From assembly GCA_947456995.1 (NCBI GenBank), contig CANGVB010000155.1:1-7667 (forward strand): a stretch of 7,667 bases of DNA, in the 5' to 3' direction. The notes beneath the pieces are model-generated. The model saw nothing but the letters and a program-made list of their open reading frames with translations. It did no database searches and was not told where the DNA came from. The position numbers and the translations under genes are program-made. Positions 1-6,011 of this stretch are shown here, in pieces. Position 1 is the first letter of the stretch; the number at the start of each line of letters is the position of its first letter. Origin of the DNA: Bryobacteraceae bacterium (GTDB lineage Bacteria; Acidobacteriota; Terriglobia; Bryobacterales; Bryobacteraceae).

Positions 1-437
1 ATGCCTTCGGGGCCTTCTATGCCGAGGGGGCTGCCGCCGTCGATGACTCCGAGAACGCCTCGGCCTTGTTCTGATTCGGCGAGGATGACTTGCACCGGGT
101 TTGCTGTGGGGCAGAAGGGGGTTACTACCTCGGGGACGTCTTTGATGCGACCAAGGATGTTGATGGGGAAGCCCTTGCGCAGGAAGATGAAGAAGGTATG
201 GCCTGCGCCGACGGCTGCAGCGTTTTCTGTGGCTGCGGCTTTCATGGCTTCGTCGTTGCCTTCGACACGGATCAAGCGCTCACCGGAGGCTTCGCAGAAG
301 GCGATGCCGAATTCGATGGAGGGGTTGGTGTTGATGATCGCCTCATAAAGATCTTCTACCGTCTTGATGAAATGGCTCTGGCCAAAGATCAGGTTTGCGC
401 CTTCGGGGATCGTCAGTTGAACGCTCTTCAATTCCAT
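1..437 (-). CDS. Adenosine-specific kinase family protein (partial, C-terminus off window)
   Basis: Translating the minus strand from ATG 437-435 gives 145 codons with no stop before the window edge, so the C-terminus is missing; family members are about 160-165 residues, so only about 15-20 residues are lost. The protein matches the family I know as adenosine-specific kinase (PF04008). Recognisable blocks are GQSHFIKTVEDLYEA at residues 19-33, FGIAFCEASGERLIRVEGND at 43-62, AGHTFFIF at 78-85, FPINIL at 90-95, and a Gly-rich GVLGVIDGGSP near 127-137. The archaeal family member was described as binding adenosine and phosphorylating it in the cytoplasm; a nucleoside salvage role here is inferred from family membership. 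There is no signal peptide. No good ribosome-binding site precedes the ATG. The start is chosen because MELKSV is the usual family N-terminus and because the divergent gene begins only 20 bases upstream. Confidence 0.85.
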   Translation of the reverse strand, partial: MELKSVQLTIPEGANLIFGQSHFIKTVEDLYEAIINTNPSIEFGIAFCEASGERLIRVEGNDEAMKAAATENAAAVGAGHTFFIFLRKGFPINILGRIKDVPEVVTPFCPTANPVQVILAESEQGRGVLGVIDGGSPLGIEGPEG

Positions 438-446
438 TCTTATATT
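417..446 (+). promoter_or_regulatory. Possible sigma-70-type promoter for the plus-strand operon
   Basis: A TTGAAC hexamer (417-422; 4 of 6 to consensus) is followed after 18 bases by TATATT (441-446; 5 of 6). Transcription would begin near 453-455, only a few bases before the ATG at 458, giving a leaderless or nearly leaderless message; no Shine-Dalgarno sequence precedes that ATG. The -35 part lies inside the start of the divergent kinase gene. This is a motif match by eye, and promoter rules in this phylum are poorly known to me. Confidence 0.3.
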
Positions 447-457
447 CTGGACCCTAG

Positions 458-1735
458 ATGCTTTTGCTGCTTTTGTTGCTTGCTGCCGAGCCCGGGTTTC
501 GGACGGTTGAACTGCCTTTTGTGTTGGCTAATGGCGAGGGTGTGCGCAAGTATATGCCGGGGACGATGGCTGGCGGGGTGGCGGTGCTGGACTTTGATGG
601 GGATGGGTTGCCGGATCTGTTTTTTGCCAATGGGGCAGAGTTGCCCGGGCTTCAGAAGAGCAGCCCCAAGTTCTTTAACCGGCTTTACCGGAATGTGGGT
701 GGTTTGAAGTTTGAGGATGTGACTGAGGGGTCTGGGTTGAAGCAGGTAGGCTACGCGATGGGGGCGGCGGCTGGGGATTATGACGGGGACGGGCGAGTGG
801 ATCTTGCTGTATTGGGGGTTGGCTTTGTTCATCTTTATCGCAATCTGGGTGGCGGGAAGTTTGAATACACAGAGGTGCCGAATCAGGGGCGGTGGGCGTA
901 TGCTGCGCAGTTTGTGGATCTTGATGGGGACGGGGATCTGGAGCTGTTTGTAGTGAATTATGTGAAATGGTCGGCCGCGCTCGATCGTGAGTGTGTGGTT
1001 GAGGGGAAGCCAAATTATTGTCATCCGCGCTATTACGGGGCGACGGCGAATCAGTTGTTTGAGAATCTGGGTGGGGGGAAGTTTCGGGATGTGTCTGTCG
1101 CTTCGGGGATTGCGGCTCAGGCTGGGAAGGGGATGGGTTTGGCTGTTGCTGATTTTGACGGGAATGGCTTGCCCGATGTGTTTGTGACCAATGACCGTGT
1201 GTTGAACTTTTTGTTTTTGAACCGCGGGAAGTTGAAGTTTGAGGAGAAGGCCTTTGACTTTGGGGTGGCGGTGCCTTCGGATGGAAAGAGCCCTTCGGCT
1301 ATGGGGACCGCAGCGTTTGACTACAACAAGGATGGGCGGATGGATTTGATCTTTACGGCGCTGCGGGAAGAGACTTTTCCGCTGTACCGGAATTTGGGCA
1401 AGGAACTAGTAGAGGCTGGGATTGAGACTGGGCTTGCTCCGCTGACGCGGGGGATGGCGGGGTGGGGGATTGCGGCGGCGGACTTTAACCTTGATGGGTG
1501 GCCGGATCTTGTGGTGGCGCGGAGTGATGCTTTGAGCGGTGCGGGGGCGGCCGAGCCGATGGGTTTGTTCTGGAATCGCGGGGGGAAGAAGTTTGAGTTT
1601 GGTGGAGAGCTTGGAACAACGGCGCGGATGTATCGCTGGCTGGCGGTGGCTGACTTTAACAAGGATGGCTGCCCGGATGTGGTTGTTACGGCATTGAATG
1701 CTGCGGCTGTGTTGATTGAGAATAGGTGCAAATGA
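458..1735 (+). CDS. Secreted FG-GAP/VCBS seven-repeat beta-propeller protein (CRTAC1-like)
   Basis: This 425-residue protein begins with a leucine-rich hydrophobic stretch (residues 2-10), probably a short signal peptide, although it lacks the usual Lys/Arg after Met. An in-frame TAG at 455-457 directly before the ATG rules out an upstream start. Seven calcium-loop motifs of the DxDxDGxxD type are visible, beginning at residues 45, 107, 154, 232, 288, 342 and 399, spaced roughly 45-80 residues, with Asn replacing Asp at some positions in repeats 4-7. Between them recur FG-GAP-like phrases such as LYRNLGGGKF and FENLGGGKF. Seven repeats fit a complete seven-bladed, integrin-like propeller. CRTAC1-type relatives often carry a C-terminal ASPIC/UnbV domain; here the chain stops right after the seventh repeat (ends near Cys424). 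Function is likely extracellular binding, with the ligand unknown. It overlaps the TPR gene by four bases (ATGA). Confidence 0.85.
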   Translation: MLLLLLLLAAEPGFRTVELPFVLANGEGVRKYMPGTMAGGVAVLDFDGDGLPDLFFANGAELPGLQKSSPKFFNRLYRNVGGLKFEDVTEGSGLKQVGYAMGAAAGDYDGDGRVDLAVLGVGFVHLYRNLGGGKFEYTEVPNQGRWAYAAQFVDLDGDGDLELFVVNYVKWSAALDRECVVEGKPNYCHPRYYGATANQLFENLGGGKFRDVSVASGIAAQAGKGMGLAVADFDGNGLPDVFVTNDRVLNFLFLNRGKLKFEEKAFDFGVAVPSDGKSPSAMGTAAFDYNKDGRMDLIFTALREETFPLYRNLGKELVEAGIETGLAPLTRGMAGWGIAAADFNLDGWPDLVVARSDALSGAGAAEPMGLFWNRGGKKFEFGGELGTTARMYRWLAVADFNKDGCPDVVVTALNAAAVLIENRCK

Positions 1736-2661
1736 TCTGGCTGTTGATTTTGACTTTGACGTTTGGGCAGGCCGATGCGGCTCGCGATGCGATGCGGGCG
1801 GGGAAGTATGATGAGGCGGCGCGGCTGTATGCGGCACTGGCCAAGCAGTTTCCCCAGGACTTCATGATTCGCTACAACGTGGGGCTGGCGCTTTATAGCG
1901 CCAAGAAATACTCGGCTGCCATTGCGGAGATGAAGGTGTTTTTGAAGTCGCAGCCGGCTTCGCCGCAGGGGAATCTGATTGTTGCTGCTTCGATGTTGAA
2001 GATGGGGGAAGCTTGCCCTTCGATTGCTTATTTTGAACGGGCGCTGAGCATACGGGAGATGCCTGAGTATCTGGAGCAGCGGGCGGAGGCCGAGGTGGCT
2101 TGCGGGCATCCGGGGGAGGCGGCGCGGTGGTTTGAGTTAATGACTGTGAAGCAGCCTCGGAATCCAAGGGGCTGGTATGGGTTGGGGCTGGCGCGGGTGG
2201 CTGAGGGGAATGAGGCGGCTGCCAAGCTTGCGTTTGACAGATTGTCTTCGCTGCCGCCTTCGCCTGAGTTGCGGAAGCTCGAGCGGGATGTGGCGCGGGG
2301 GCTTTGGACGGCGGGGCGGTTCGGGGAAGCGCGGGAGGCATTGTTGCGGGTGAAGGCGCAGGGCGGGGCGACGGCGAGTCTTGAGTATGAGCTGGGGGAT
2401 TGTTACGAGAAGCTGGATGGGCCGGAGGCGGCATTGCCTTTTTATCGTGAGGCGGTGAGGCTGGACGGGAAGCTGATCAATGCGCAGGCCGCGCTGGGGC
2501 GGGCGCTGGCGGGGCTGAAAAGGGCTGATGAGGCGATTGTGCATCTTGAGATTGCGGCCCGGGCGAATATCGATAAGAGCCTTTGGGCGGCTCTTGCGAA
2601 TGCGTACCGGGTGGTGGGTAGAAATGAAGATGCGCGGATTGCTCTCCAGAAGGCTCGCTAA
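1732..2661 (+). CDS. Tetratricopeptide (TPR) repeat protein, probably exported
   Basis: Starting at ATG 1732, which overlaps the TGA of the propeller gene (1733-1735), the product is 309 residues. A short hydrophobic N-terminus (MIWLLILTLTFG) looks like a signal peptide. The rest is all TPR-like helix pairs, about eight or nine units: roughly residues 15-40, 44-75, 80-110, 112-142, 146-176, 183-212, 216-246, 249-280 and 283-307. Typical TPR signatures are GKYDEAARLYAALAKQFP near 24-41, LGDCYEKLDGPEAALPFYREAV near 221-242 and ALGRALAGLKRADEAIVHLEIA near 254-275. TPR arrays act as protein-binding scaffolds, so a partnership with the co-translated propeller protein is the simplest inference. A GTG at 1726 would add two residues, but the ATGA overlap and the AGGTG just upstream (1724-1728) favour 1732. 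No catalytic domain is visible. Confidence 0.85.
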   Translation: MIWLLILTLTFGQADAARDAMRAGKYDEAARLYAALAKQFPQDFMIRYNVGLALYSAKKYSAAIAEMKVFLKSQPASPQGNLIVAASMLKMGEACPSIAYFERALSIREMPEYLEQRAEAEVACGHPGEAARWFELMTVKQPRNPRGWYGLGLARVAEGNEAAAKLAFDRLSSLPPSPELRKLERDVARGLWTAGRFGEAREALLRVKAQGGATASLEYELGDCYEKLDGPEAALPFYREAVRLDGKLINAQAALGRALAGLKRADEAIVHLEIAARANIDKSLWAALANAYRVVGRNEDARIALQKAR

Positions 2662-2680
2662 GGCTCTATCCTAGAGGTTC

Positions 2681-3490
2681 ATGGCTGGTCTTCCTGGTTT
2701 CGGTTTTCTACGCAATCTCATTGAACGCCGCAGCCTTCTCTATCAAATGGTGAGGCGCGATTTCGAGCGGCGCTATGTCGGCTCTATGGGCGGTTGGTTG
2801 TGGGGGCTGGTGCAGCCGATGGTGCTGCTGCTGAGCTGGACCTTCGTCTTTCACTGGTGCCTGAAGATGGGTGTGCCCGAAGGGCAGGGGACCAGTAACT
2901 ATACGATCTTTTTGTTTACGGGCTATCTGCCGTGGATGTTGTTTTCTGAGGCGGTGACGCGGAGTTCTATGTCGTTGCTGGATCAATCGAATTTGATCAC
3001 GAAGACGGTTTTCCCGAGTGAGATTATTCCTGTAAGTGTGTTTTTGTCATCGCTGGTGAATCATGCCTTGACCTTTGCGATTGCACTGGTGGCGGTGATT
3101 TTCTTTGATGGCGGGATTAGCGAGTTTGCGCTTTTGCTGCCTGTTTATGTTGTGTTGCTGGGTTTGTTTACGATTGGTGTTTCCTGGATGGTGGCTGCCT
3201 TTCAGGTTTATCTTCGGGATACGGCTCAAGTAGTGACAGTGGTGCTGAGTTTGTGGTTTTGGATTACTCCTATCTTTATTGACCTGGAGCAGATTCCTGA
3301 GAAGTTACGCTTTTTGCCGGCGCTAAATCCGCTATCCTTTCTGGTGCGAGCCTACCGGGACCGGATGCTGACGCACCGGATGCCGGACTGGCAGGAGTTG
3401 GCCATGTTGGCGGCCTGGGCCAGTGTGGCGTTTATTGCCGGTGGACTCGTGTTCAAGCAGCTTAAGAAGGGTTTTGCGGACGTACTATGA
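2681..3490 (+). CDS. ABC-2 type transporter permease (polysaccharide/O-antigen export type)
   Basis: A 269-residue membrane protein with the layout of Wzm/TagG/KpsM-type permeases. A cytoplasmic N-terminus carries LLYQMVRRDFERRYVGS (about 19-35), followed by about six membrane segments near residues 38-60, 74-95, 112-142, 147-173, 183-202 and 240-258. The family hallmark VYLRD (176-180) and an NPLSFLVRAYRD stretch (216-227) before the last membrane segment are both present. Length fits the family (about 260-280). Such permeases pair with an ATPase (Wzt/TagH/KpsT) to move polysaccharide or undecaprenyl-linked glycan across the inner membrane; no ATPase gene is in the window, and the gene next door is a lactate dehydrogenase. 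The start ATG follows an AGAGG (2673-2677) at a short 3-base spacing, 19 bases after the TPR stop. The substrate cannot be told from sequence. Confidence 0.88.
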   Translation: MAGLPGFGFLRNLIERRSLLYQMVRRDFERRYVGSMGGWLWGLVQPMVLLLSWTFVFHWCLKMGVPEGQGTSNYTIFLFTGYLPWMLFSEAVTRSSMSLLDQSNLITKTVFPSEIIPVSVFLSSLVNHALTFAIALVAVIFFDGGISEFALLLPVYVVLLGLFTIGVSWMVAAFQVYLRDTAQVVTVVLSLWFWITPIFIDLEQIPEKLRFLPALNPLSFLVRAYRDRMLTHRMPDWQELAMLAAWASVAFIAGGLVFKQLKKGFADVL

Positions 3491-4482
3491 AAATTGCTTT
3501 CTTTAGCGCCAAGGAATTTGACCGTGGGGCGTTTGATGACTACAACGCCCGCAAGGGGCACGAGATTAGCTATCTGGCTGCCCATCTGAATGAGGAGTCT
3601 GTGGGCCTTGCGACGGGGCACGATTGTGTTTGTGTGTTTGTGAACGATGTTCTGAATGCGGCTGTGATTGACGGGCTGGCCGGGCTGGGCGTGAAGCTGA
3701 TTGCGGCTCGCAGTGCGGGTTTCAATCACATTGATCTTGAGGCTGCCAAGCGGAATCAGATTGCTGTGGTGCGGGTGCCAGCGTATTCGCCATTTGCGGT
3801 TGCTGAGCATGCAGTGGCGATGATTCTTACTTTGAACCGGAAGACACATCGGGCTTATACACGGGTACGTGAGGGGAATTTTGCGCTGGATGGTTTGCTT
3901 GGCTTTGACTTGCATGGCAAGACGATTGGGGTGATCGGGACGGGCAAGATTGGGCAGGTGTTTGCCAAGATCATGCTGGGCTTTGGGTGTGAGGTGCTTG
4001 CGTATGACGTGGCGCCGAATTTTAGCGTTCGTGAGATGGGCGTGAGCTATCAGCCGTTGGCGGATGTGTTGCGCAAGAGCGATATTGTGAGTTTGCATTG
4101 CCCGCTGCTGGCGGCGACGCATCACATGATCAATGCCGATACGCTGGGCAAGATGAAGCAGGGGGCGATGCTGATCAATACCTCACGTGGCGGATTGGTG
4201 GATACTCCGGCTGTGATTGAAGCTCTGAAGAGCGGGCAGGTGGGGGCGCTGGGGCTTGATGTTTATGAGGAAGAGGCGGAGCTGTTCTTTGAGGACTTGA
4301 GTAGCCAGGTGTTGCAGGATGATGTGTTTGCGCGGCTGCTGACTTTCCCCAATGTCTTGATAACGGGGCATCAGGCTTTCTTTACGACAGAGGCGCTGCA
4401 AGGGATCGCGATGACTACTCTCGATAACGTGAGTGAGTTTGAGACGACTGGGGATTCAAAGAACCGGATTCGCGGGAAGTAG
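3487..4482 (+). CDS. ldhA: D-lactate dehydrogenase (LdhA-type D-2-hydroxyacid dehydrogenase)
   Basis: This 331-residue protein resembles fermentative E. coli LdhA over its whole length and has almost the same size. Family marks visible are: N-terminal MKIAFFSAKEFD; RVPAYSPFAVAEHAVAMIL (96-114); a Rossmann NAD-binding GxGxxG at Gly151-Gly153-Gly156 with a following Asp174 that would prefer NAD(H); NTSRGGLVD (231-239); DVYEEEAELFFED (258-270); and TGHQAFFTTEAL (293-304). Inferred catalytic residues are Arg234, Glu263 and His295, each one position below the E. coli residues as I recall them. The expected reaction is pyruvate + NADH to D-lactate + NAD+ in the cytoplasm, recycling NADH during fermentation. 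It starts inside the permease stop (ATGA at 3487-3490), so translation is probably coupled. Its last 27 bases overlap the convergent minus-strand gene. A related 2-hydroxyacid substrate is possible but less likely. Confidence 0.88.
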   Translation: MKIAFFSAKEFDRGAFDDYNARKGHEISYLAAHLNEESVGLATGHDCVCVFVNDVLNAAVIDGLAGLGVKLIAARSAGFNHIDLEAAKRNQIAVVRVPAYSPFAVAEHAVAMILTLNRKTHRAYTRVREGNFALDGLLGFDLHGKTIGVIGTGKIGQVFAKIMLGFGCEVLAYDVAPNFSVREMGVSYQPLADVLRKSDIVSLHCPLLAATHHMINADTLGKMKQGAMLINTSRGGLVDTPAVIEALKSGQVGALGLDVYEEEAELFFEDLSSQVLQDDVFARLLTFPNVLITGHQAFFTTEALQGIAMTTLDNVSEFETTGDSKNRIRGK

Positions 4483-4869
4483 TTTTGCTTCGAGGGTGCG
4501 CCTGGTGATGGGCAGGCAGATCTGATCGCTGCAGGACTGGTATTCGACCTCGACATGGACGGTGAGGCCGTCGTTTGGTAGCTTGCGACGGAGGGTGTAG
4601 GGGATTGTGATGTCCGTTTCGCCGGTGAGGGTGTGGCTGTCGGTTGAGGCAAGTGGCTTTGCCGCGCGGAGCCATCGGGATTCAAGGACTTTGACTCTGA
4701 GCGGGATTGGGCCGGGGGTGGATTTGGTGGGGGAAAAGAGTTTGTAGTGCTCGGCGATTTTTGCGTGGAGGACGAGCTTGCCTGGCTGTGTGGAGAGGGC
4801 CCAGGTGATGGGGTTGAGGTTTGGTGTTTGAGCGGCGAGGGTGGCAGCGATCAGGAGCAGGGTGCGCAT
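4456..4869 (-). CDS. Secreted DsbD alpha-domain-like protein, copy 2 (disulfide-related)
   Basis: A 137-residue protein with a signal peptide (about residues 1-14, MRTLLLIAATLAAQ) followed by a single domain resembling the N-terminal alpha domain of DsbD (PF11412 type). Supporting motifs are EHYKLFSPTK (40-49) followed by GPIPLRVKV (53-61), which align with the HIYS...GPIPTEI region of that family, and YQSCSDQICLP (110-120) with Cys113 and Cys118 as a Cx4C pair. In DsbD this cysteine pair passes electrons from the membrane protein to periplasmic oxidoreductases. Here the transmembrane and C-terminal thioredoxin parts are absent and the length is that of the lone domain. It has the same length as the copy at 5598-6011, and I count about 60% identity without gaps over some 115 residues. 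It follows the DUF1223 stop after 3 bases with no clear ribosome-binding site, suggesting coupled reinitiation. Its 3' end overlaps ldhA by 27 bases. Confidence 0.75.
   Translation of the reverse strand: MRTLLLIAATLAAQTPNLNPITWALSTQPGKLVLHAKIAEHYKLFSPTKSTPGPIPLRVKVLESRWLRAAKPLASTDSHTLTGETDITIPYTLRRKLPNDGLTVHVEVEYQSCSDQICLPITRRTLEAKLLPANPVL
4517..4542. repeat. 26-base direct repeat, copy B, over the Cx4C codons
   Basis: These 26 bases are identical to 5653-5678, including third codon positions. They encode the YQSCSDQIC core of the DsbD-alpha-like protein. The identity ends at 4516 and 4543, where the two copies differ. It is part of the duplicated gene rather than an independent element. Confidence 0.8.
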
Positions 4870-4872
4870 GGG

Positions 4873-5580
4873 TTAGAGCTTTACTTGCGCGGCGGCGAGG
4901 ATGTGGCCGGTTTTGCTGTCCTGGATGAAGGCGACGATGCGGAAGCTGGAGGCGATGGGAGGCAAGGGGAGTTCTACGGTGCGGTCTGTGCGAAGGCCTT
5001 CGGCGGTGCCGATGGTGTGGAGGGCGCGGACGACGGCGGTGTGCTTGAGGGTCTTGCCCGAGTTTTCGCCTTTGGTGATTTTTGTTTCGGCGTTGTCTTC
5101 GGCTATGGCTACGAGGATGGTGGCACCGCTCAAACCGAAGAAGGAAACGTTGGTTAGGAGTTTCCCGTTGACTCGATTGGCGTTGAGTTCGAGGAGAGGC
5201 TTGTCTTGCTTTAGGGCTTCGAGGATGAGGCGCTTGGCTTCGGGGCCGTTACCGCCGACGCATTCGTATTTGCCGTCGATGATGAGCTGGGGTGTGTAGA
5301 CGCCTTCGAGTTTGAGGAGCTGGGAATAGCCGAGCTGACGGTTGTTGAGAGTGGTGCTGGCGAAGCGGTCTTTGGAGGAGTGGTCCCAGTAGGTGACGTG
5401 TTCTGAGAGGACGATGAGGTCTGCGTTGGGGATGGGCTGGAGACGGTCTACGGCGGAGATGAGTTCGTCGGCAGGGGGGCAGGAGGCGCAACCTTCGGCG
5501 GTGAAGAGTTCGAGGAGGATGGGCTTTTTGAGTTGCGCCGCGAGATTTGCTGCGAGGCAGAGGAGGAGAAGGAACTTCAT
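4873..5580 (-). CDS. Secreted DUF1223 thioredoxin-like protein, copy 2
   Basis: A 235-residue protein with a signal peptide (about 1-16, MKFLLLLCLAANLAAQ). The mature part opens with ILLELFTAEGCASCPPAD (21-38), the hallmark of the DUF1223 family (PF06764) and a thioredoxin-like active site with Cys31 and Cys34 as CxxC. Further family marks are SEHVTYWD (59-66), SKDRFAS (69-75) and VYTPQLIIDG (94-103), where Thr96-Pro97 fits the cis-proline loop of thioredoxin folds. The C-terminal half (about 127-235) is predicted beta-rich, with a GENSGKTLKHTAVVR block (171-185). The biochemical role of DUF1223 is not established as far as I know; an extracytoplasmic thiol/disulfide activity is inferred from CxxC plus cis-Pro and from its neighbours. 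Unlike copy 1 it carries an extra cysteine, Cys107, where copy 1 has Phe108. Its start follows the copy 1 DsbD-alpha-like stop by 17 bases with only a weak purine run. Confidence 0.85.
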   Translation of the reverse strand: MKFLLLLCLAANLAAQLKKPILLELFTAEGCASCPPADELISAVDRLQPIPNADLIVLSEHVTYWDHSSKDRFASTTLNNRQLGYSQLLKLEGVYTPQLIIDGKYECVGGNGPEAKRLILEALKQDKPLLELNANRVNGKLLTNVSFFGLSGATILVAIAEDNAETKITKGENSGKTLKHTAVVRALHTIGTAEGLRTDRTVELPLPPIASSFRIVAFIQDSKTGHILAAAQVKL

Positions 5581-5597
5581 CTCTTTCTATCTTGCCT

Positions 5598-6011
5598 CTA
5601 TTTGGACTGGGAATTGAGTGTGATCTCGAGCTCCCGCTTTGTGGGTGGGAGACAGATCTGATCGCTGCAGGACTGGTAGCGGAGATCGACGTGCAGGGTG
5701 AGGCCTTCATTGGGAAGGGGCTTGGCTAGCTTGAGGGGGATCTCGAAGTCGATCTCGCCTTCGAGGGTGGGCGAGTTCGTCGGCTGCGTTGGCTTGATCC
5801 TGGGGACCCAATCGGTTTCACGCACTTTGATTTCGAGCGGGATGGGGCCGCTTTTGGGTTTGGTGAGGGAGTAGAGTTTGTAGTGCTCGGCGATGGTGGC
5901 GTGGAGGGTGAGTTTGGTGGGGGTGCCTGTGAGCTTCCATTGGACTGGATTGAGATTGGGCGCATAAGCGCCCAAGGTGGTTGCGAGGAGGATTAGGGCG
6001 AGGCGTCGCAT
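5598..6011 (-). CDS. Secreted DsbD alpha-domain-like protein, copy 1 (disulfide-related)
   Basis: A 137-residue protein with a signal peptide (about 1-17, MRRLALILLATTLGAYA) and then a single DsbD-alpha-like domain starting at PNLNP. Diagnostic stretches are EHYKLYSLTK (42-51) with GPIPLEIKV (55-63), and RYQSCSDQICLPPTKRELE (111-129) with Cys115 and Cys120 as a Cx4C pair followed by the typical Leu-Pro-Pro. This matches the lone-domain form of PF11412 known from other phyla; E. coli DsbD has Cx5C at this place as I recall. It likely acts in the periplasm as a thiol/disulfide carrier, possibly to or from the adjacent DUF1223 protein (inference). The start overlaps the stop of DUF1223 copy 1 by one base (TAATG), and a good AGGAG (6020-6024, 8 bases before ATG) sits within the end of that gene, so this start is well supported. 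Confidence 0.78.
   Translation of the reverse strand: MRRLALILLATTLGAYAPNLNPVQWKLTGTPTKLTLHATIAEHYKLYSLTKPKSGPIPLEIKVRETDWVPRIKPTQPTNSPTLEGEIDFEIPLKLAKPLPNEGLTLHVDLRYQSCSDQICLPPTKRELEITLNSQSK
5653..5678. repeat. 26-base direct repeat, copy A, over the Cx4C codons
   Basis: Identical base for base to 4517-4542, 1136 bases away in the same orientation, within the paralogous gene. It covers the codons for YQSCSDQIC. Flanking bases differ at 5652 and 5679. Confidence 0.8.

Noticed and set aside
90..707. Plus-strand open frame overlapping the kinase and the propeller start
   Set aside because: It is rich in Cys/Gly/Phe and antisense to the clearly conserved kinase; it is a frame shadow.
440..1024. 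Long minus-strand open frame opposite the propeller gene
   Set aside because: The translation is rich in Pro/His/Arg/Ile without domain features, and the opposite strand has a clear FG-GAP repeat protein. It is a shadow of the strong base skew.
1321..2109. 262-codon minus-strand open frame across the propeller/TPR junction
   Set aside because: It crosses two convincing genes, has low-complexity basic composition and no recognisable motif.
2664..2676. CTCTA-TCC-TAGAG hairpin overlapping the ribosome-binding site of the permease
   Set aside because: Only 5 base pairs with a 3-base loop; easily expected by chance and without further support as a regulatory element.
4479..4495. GAAG...CTTC inverted repeat near the convergent gene ends as a terminator
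   Set aside because: A 4-pair stem with an 8-base loop and no proper T-run; not a credible terminator.
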